From positions 1,488,001-1,552,000 of the forward strand of contig VIIQ02000002.1 of NCBI GenBank assembly GCA_007449985.2: 64,000 bases of DNA, read 5' to 3'. Shown piece by piece: positions 59,241 through 64,000 of the stretch (the stretch's first letter is position 1; every line of letters begins with the position of its first letter). Under the pieces are notes generated by a model, which was given only the letters and a program-made list of their open reading frames with translations, made no database searches and was not told the origin of the DNA. A program made the translations under genes and the position numbers. Source of the DNA: Desmodesmus armatus. Its lineage: Eukaryota; Chlorophyta; Chlorophyceae; Sphaeropleales; Scenedesmaceae.

Positions 59241-59481
59241 CGTTGGCAGCACACCAGTCCCAACTCTTGAGCTTCTGCCATGGCAGGTGTGCCAGCTGTA
59301 CTGTTTGACAGCTGCTGCTGTGCGTGTCTCCCTGCATGCAGACCTACTGCCTCGCCACATGCCTGGCTGGCAATGACTTGCAGACCGCTGAGGGGCACGG
59401 CCTGCCTCTTTTTACAAGGTGGTGCAAGCTGACTGCCATTGCGTACTGCTGTGAGCCGGAGGTGTGATGCGAGGAGATGCA

Positions 59482-59533
59482 ACACCAAGGAAATATCACA
59501 CCAAGGAAATATCACACCAAGGAAATATCACAC
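59482..59533 (+). repeat. 16-bp tandem repeat, three copies
   Basis: Three exact copies of ACACCAAGGAAATATC plus a partial fourth. Confidence 0.92.
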
Positions 59534-59673
59534 AAATGCTGTGGGCACCACATGATAGTGGAGCAGATAGCATTTGCAATTGTGGTGCACTTTTGCGCAC
59601 CAGTAGGTATACTTGAGAATCTTGCCCTTGTACGTTTGCTGAATGGATGCGAAATCTGGTTTGTGTGACTGAC

Positions 59674-60150
59674 TGTTGACTGTGGCTGCCTGTTGCGGCC
59701 TTCTACTAGGTGGTGTTTGAGGGCATTGAGGAGCCCTCTTTGGTTTCTGCATTGACCAACTGTCGTTTTGTAGAGGACGCAGCACTACAAGCCTGCCAGC
59801 GGCTTCGCACTTGTCAACTCAGGTGTTGAGCTTCAGAACCAGTGGTGGCAGCAGAGCACCGCGCCAACTTCAAGGGAGTTGCGTGCATGCTGCCCCTGCA
59901 GACGATACATGGTCTGTGTGACTGATTGTGGCTGCCTGTTGCAGCCAACTAGTAGGTGGTGTTTGAGGGCATTGAAAAGCCCTCTTTGGTTTCTGCATTG
60001 ACCAACTGTCGTTTTGTAGAGGACATGGCACTACAAGCTTGCCAACGGCTTCGCACCTGTCAACTCAGGTGTTGAGCCTCAGAACCAGTGGTGGCAGCAG
60101 AAGAGCACAGCACCAGTGTCAAAGAACCTGCGTGCATGCTGCCCTTTCAG
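59674..60150 (+). repeat. 246-bp tandem duplication carrying a 39-codon exon
   Basis: Two copies with a 246-base offset, aligned from about 59674 and 59920. Each contains a TAG acceptor followed by an open 120-base segment, 59710-59829 and 59956-60075, starting V-V-F-E-G-I-E and ending C-Q-L-R-C-stop. Within it, four codons differ only synonymously (third base) and two differ in the amino acid (E to K, A to M). The lengths are identical and the stops coincide. A short fragment (GGCTGCCTGTTGCAGCC) recurs a third time at 60263. No upstream exon in matching phase was found. Confidence 0.7.
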
Positions 60151-63046
60151 AACTGCACAAACCACTGGCTACGGCACAACCTACCCCAGCAATTGGCTGG
60201 ACCGCACATTGTGTCCATCTACGCAAGATCTAGCACTGCTTTGCACCTGCGGCACTAACTGCGGCTGCCTGTTGCAGCCGCCTTGGTGTTGTTTAAGCTG
60301 TAGTACTGGAACTTGAGGCACTGAGAGGGCTGGCAACAGTGCAGTGCACATGTGCAACGAGCACAGATGGCAGGGGGGTGAGCACAAAGCAAGCCGCAGG
60401 CTTGCTCACTGCATGTCACCATGATCATGGCACAAGCCACCGTGTCAATTGAAATGGTGTGCTGGCCTTACCAGGCTACTTGGTACCTGTGCATGCACCT
60501 GGTATGCCTGGCCATAGCTGCCTGGTGGTGGTTGCGGCCATAGCATTGATGCAAGGGCCGATTTCCGAGTGGCAAGGCTGCCTGCCAGGCACTGACGCAC
60601 TGCGGTTTTTTTTTGTTAGGTACAGGGGGGGCGGACCCCCACCTGCGGTTCCCAATTGGCAAGTGCGGTTCACAAATGGCAAGGCTGACGGCTGTGGCAG
60701 CTGCTGCACCTGTGGTCATCACACAGTGGGGAGAACAGATGGCTGCATGACAAGCAGAAACCCAGTGCTACGGTTGGTTGGCACGTTCTTGAGGTTGTTT
60801 TTTTTCAAGCAGAAAGCACTGCTTTCTGGCAGATGAGCAATGGTTGCGGTTTGCGTCAGCTTTGCTGTCAAGCTCCCAGACAAGCTGGGTAGCAACAGAT
60901 GCAGTGCCCGCTGAGCTGGCATGTTGGGACCGGGGTCAAGGGCTAGCTAGCCCTGCCTCGGCCTGGGCCCAGCGTTGTGACGTTAATGGTTGTGTCGAGA
61001 CACCCTTTCATTGTTGCTGCTGGAAGTCATGCATGCATCATCTGCGCAGCTGATGTGCAAGGAGCACCACATGAAACATGTTTGCAGACAAAGGGCGTAG
61101 CTGAGTTATGGCACATGGCTAACTGGTTGAAGGTGCAAAGCTGCAGCAGCAGCATTGACATGACCGTGGCGCTAGTTGCTTCAAAACATACGCGACAAGA
61201 ATAACAGAACCAACTTGGCAAGTGTTAATTGTTGGTAATGCAAAGAATCTGCACGTCACGGTCCGTCACAGCACCCACTCAGTGAATGGTCAGACAGGAT
61301 ACAAGTGGCTGCCACCATAGCTATGCCTGAAGGAGCCTGCTTTGCCTGGTCGGCTGCATCATGGCATGAGGGAGGTCTGTCAACAAGTTTGGTCAACGTG
61401 ACCGACGCAGCAACTGTGCGCGATTATGTGATGTTCAGTCACTGACTCTCACGATGTATGACTGTACAGAAACATTTTTGTGGACCCCTGCCTTGAGTCT
61501 GGTCAACGCAGATGCCGCCGGCCTACTTGGCGCTCGGCAACTCGAGTTGCGTGTTCAAAAAAATCAATCAACCGAAGACGCAATCCTATCACGTATTTGT
61601 TTAAGTAAGAGATGGAATCTTTTAGCAGCGGACCCGGTGGTTCACATAGGCCTGACAGTGCTGTGACCAATTGCAGTCGATTTGCTCGCCTGTGGAACAG
61701 TCTGCCTGACATTGCCTGACAATGACATGTACGCAACGTGATCGGTCTGCTTCAAAACTGGCTGCACATGTGTCTGTCAACAGCCCACTGTATAGCCCTA
61801 CGCCCCTGTTGGTGGATTGCCCCTCTCTCACCTGCCAAGCAAGGCTCCTCTGGCAGTATCAACGAGTGTGAATGTTCACAATTTTGGCTATGAAGAGACA
61901 CCATATACAAAGACATTTGCATAAATTTCAATTCATAAATGGCCATTTGGCGAGCTGCATTGTAGTAAGATCGCAGAGGCTGAAGCATGTCATGCCTGTT
62001 TCAACGAGACAGCTGTCATGCTCTAATTGAGTAGGCGGCAGCTGCCACTGCTGTTCAGTCTTGTGGACCATTCTGTGTCTTACGTCCTATGCCATGTGTT
62101 TGGACTGGTTATGCCATCATTCACATGATTGCTGAGCATGTCTCTTTCATGTTGTTGTTACGGTGAGCATCAACTTTGAAGATATGAATTACTCGTCCTC
62201 GCCTCAAACATGTTGCCATCCTGGATTGTCAGCAGCTGGCTCACCCACACTCTACATGCAGGCTGCCTGAGGTACTCCTAGTGTAGTACCTACTAATGGC
62301 AGAGCAGCACCACTCAGCATGCAGCCTGCCTGAGACAGACAACCAGCTGCGCAACCAGCATGCTAGCAGAGGACACCTCGTGGCGCCACTGGCTGCTTTT
62401 GCAGCAGCACATGCGCACAACTGCACACCAGCCCACAAGCAATTAGATTGGGACACCACAGCGTTCCAGCACCCCAAGGGGCATTCAGGCACCAGCTGCC
62501 AGGAGCACAACCACACAATCCACAATGCTGACAGTAGGGGGTGGCAGCAGGCGCCTGCTCTGGCCCTCAGCCTTCTACAGTACTCTGCGCACAGTTTGCT
62601 GGTTCACGCTTCACACAGTCTTCTCAGCCCGAGCCACTCCACACCGCCAGCATGCTTCTCAGCAGCACCACGACTCATGACCAAACAAGGTTTGCAAAAC
62701 AGGGCTGTCACCCTGGTGCACTCCAGCCAACCAAAGTTGCCCACAATGCTCAAGAAGTGGGCGGCTTGGTTGGTGGCGGTGCCACACACCTCCATGCTCC
62801 AACAAGTCAGGGTGTCCCAAACATATGTCATGGCACTTCCCCAGCAAAGTAGTAGTAGTAGTCGTAGTAGTAGTAGTCGTAGTAGTAGTAGCCCCACACC
62901 TAGCTCAAAAGTAACATGCGGTTTGCATACCAACGCGCAGCAGGATCAGCCCCTGCAACAGTACCAAATACGTTCCTAATACGTCAGCTCACCAAACAGC
63001 AGGGGTGCTTGCTCAGCATGCACCCTCGGCGCAGTAGCTACTTCTT
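60151..63046. other. Unassigned region
   Basis: 2.9 kb with no recognised gene on either strand. It contains a T8 run at 60606, the inverted pair GGGGGGCGG/CCCCC near 60626-60642, and the 3' UTR of Cys-rich gene C at its right end. Long frames at 62296-62979 are motif-free and lack matching splice sites. Confidence 0.4.
62848..62891 (+). repeat. AGT/CGT trinucleotide repeat
   Basis: Interrupted AGT repeat with two CGT units at a regular spacing of five triplets. Confidence 0.88.
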
Positions 63047-63985
63047 CTAGTAGCTGTAGTCATCGGCCTTGCGCAGGAGGAACTCAATGGTGTAGGGCTT
63101 GGCGATGAACTGGCCAGGGCTGGGCTTGACCGTTTCGGGTTGACCCTGTTTGACGTCGTAGATCTCATAGTCGATGACGGCCTGCATCTTGCCCTCCTTG
63201 TAGACAGTCTTCTTGCTGCAGCTCATGACCTGGACATGGCCGTCAACGATGATGGCTTGGCCTGCAATAAAATGACAGCGACAGGCAGACGGTCATGCAA
63301 ATAGTAAGGGGGTGGCTTTTCCAGAGGGTGAAGTACTGAAGCTGCAGTGCATGGGGTCTGCACCGCTCATAGAACTGTCTAGCGCACACGAAGTTGCAAG
63401 GGTCCCCTGCAACAATATGCATGCAGCAGCTCTGCAGTATGCACTCCAACAAGCAGGCCTGCCGTCAGACATGTCAGATGGCAGGCATGCACGCCCGGCC
63501 AGCCTCAAACGCAGACAGGATCATCACACACCTGGGTAGTAGCCTGGCTCGTTTTCCTCTTTGTAGTAGTGCTCGACAGAAGCAAGCTTGGCAAGCATCC
63601 TCCTTTTCGCGGCCCCTCCCCTAAACTTGGAGATCTCCACACAGCCGTCATCACGCTTGATAGTGGGCTTGCCCTCAATGGCAGCGTTGGGGTCTATGTA
63701 CACCCTGCCCCAGCCCTTGAGCACCAGGTCGTCGCAGAGGGGCTCGCCGCACATCTCGGAGTTCTTCTCCAGCTCACAGGTCATCTCAAAGGTGCCAGAG
63801 AACTGGACGGTGTCCTTGGTGGTGTTGCTGATGGTGTCCATCACGGTCCAGTCCCACCAGCAGTCGCCGACCTTGAGGTCGTCAGGGAGGCGGAAGACGT
63901 CCTGGTGCTTGTCGTGATGGCCCTCAGAGCAGCAGCCCACAGCGGTCATGCAGTCAGCAGACAAGTCAAGCTGTGCTGAACACAA
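63047..63985 (-). CDS. Secreted Cys-rich protein, family member C, 5'-truncated by the window
   Basis: Two exons are visible: 63532 to about 63947 or beyond, and 63047-63261 (TAG at 63047-63049), with a phase-consistent junction (CCCAG|GTGTGT; TTGCAG). The core matches members A and B: V-G-C-C-S-E-G-H-H-D-K-H-Q-D, L-P-D-D-L-K-V-G-D-C-W-W, T-C-E-L-E-K-N-S-E-M-C, G-E-P-L-C-D-D-L-V-L-K-G, and in the last exon V-M-S-C-S-K-K-T-V-Y-K-E-G-K-M-Q. The linker is short and basic (G-G-A-A-K-R-R-M-L-A-K), without Pro repeats. It ends R-K-A-D-D-Y-S-Y, three residues beyond the others. At the junction where A and B have CAG|GACC, C has CAT|GACC, so the exon start is unclear. The signal peptide lies outside the window. 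Confidence 0.78.
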
Positions 63986-64000
63986 ATGCTGATGCAGTAC

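Noticed and set aside
62296..62979. 227-codon plus-strand frame
   Set aside because: No motif, Ser/Gln/His-rich, and it runs through a simple AGT repeat; it sits in the 3' region of Cys-rich gene C.
1..64000. CRISPR arrays, bacterial operons, prophage or tRNA/rRNA genes
   Set aside because: No regularly spaced repeats, no ribosome-binding-site-led gene strings and no cloverleaf or rRNA core sequence were seen; the intron-rich structure is eukaryotic.

Overview
The window is nuclear DNA from a green alga. The genes are broken by many short GT-AG introns, coding GC is moderate to high, and CAG/CTG repeats run through both introns and exons. Plant-type TTTAGGG telomere-like blocks sit inside introns, and TGTAA polyadenylation-like signals follow two of the genes. 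The gene set (EGY-type chloroplast S2P protease, PP2C phosphatase, Hikeshi, M48 protease) fits a chlorophyte. A chlorophycean such as a Scenedesmus/Tetradesmus relative is my inference; I cannot prove the genus.

Layout, left to right. (1) 60-1348 (+): 3' end of a PP2C phosphatase. (2) 2825-5056 (-): secreted Ala-rich helical protein of unknown function. (3) 7474-12077 (-): secreted TIM-barrel, clan GH-A-like hydrolase with 11 exons. (4) 13025-17725 (+): M48 (Oma1-like) metallopeptidase with a long disordered insertion in its catalytic domain. (5) 18641-20057 (+): conserved-looking protein of unknown function, followed by three back-to-back perfect hairpins. (6) 21024-26072 (-): EGY-type intramembrane protease. 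(7) 26894-27080 (-): candidate 33-residue two-exon microprotein, divergent to (8) 27217-32494 (+): ubiquitin-specific protease with a very long disordered N-terminus. (9) 33565-35458 (+): Hikeshi. (10) Two members of a secreted Cys-rich family at 36973-38669 and 40125-42259 (both -), with a third member at the right edge (63047 onward, -). (11) 43532-57013 (-): a 13.5-kb GH38 alpha-mannosidase gene whose domains are separated by Ser/Gly/Ala/Gln-rich linkers and which ends in a transmembrane anchor. (12) 57014-63046: mostly unassigned DNA with a 246-bp duplication that carries an intact 39-codon exon.

Exon models were built by hand. I matched GT/AG sites, reading phase and family motifs; unless stated, all junctions are phase-consistent. 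The genes do not form an operon. At least five of them enter the secretory or organellar systems (two hydrolases, the Cys-rich family, the Ala-rich protein, EGY), so the region is rich in extracellular and membrane functions.

The strongest candidates for something undescribed are the secreted Cys-rich family, which has an extensin-like insertion in one member and splice-site drift in two; a dispersed repeat with a sharply conserved core found in three introns; the hairpin triplet; the microprotein; and the duplicated exon.
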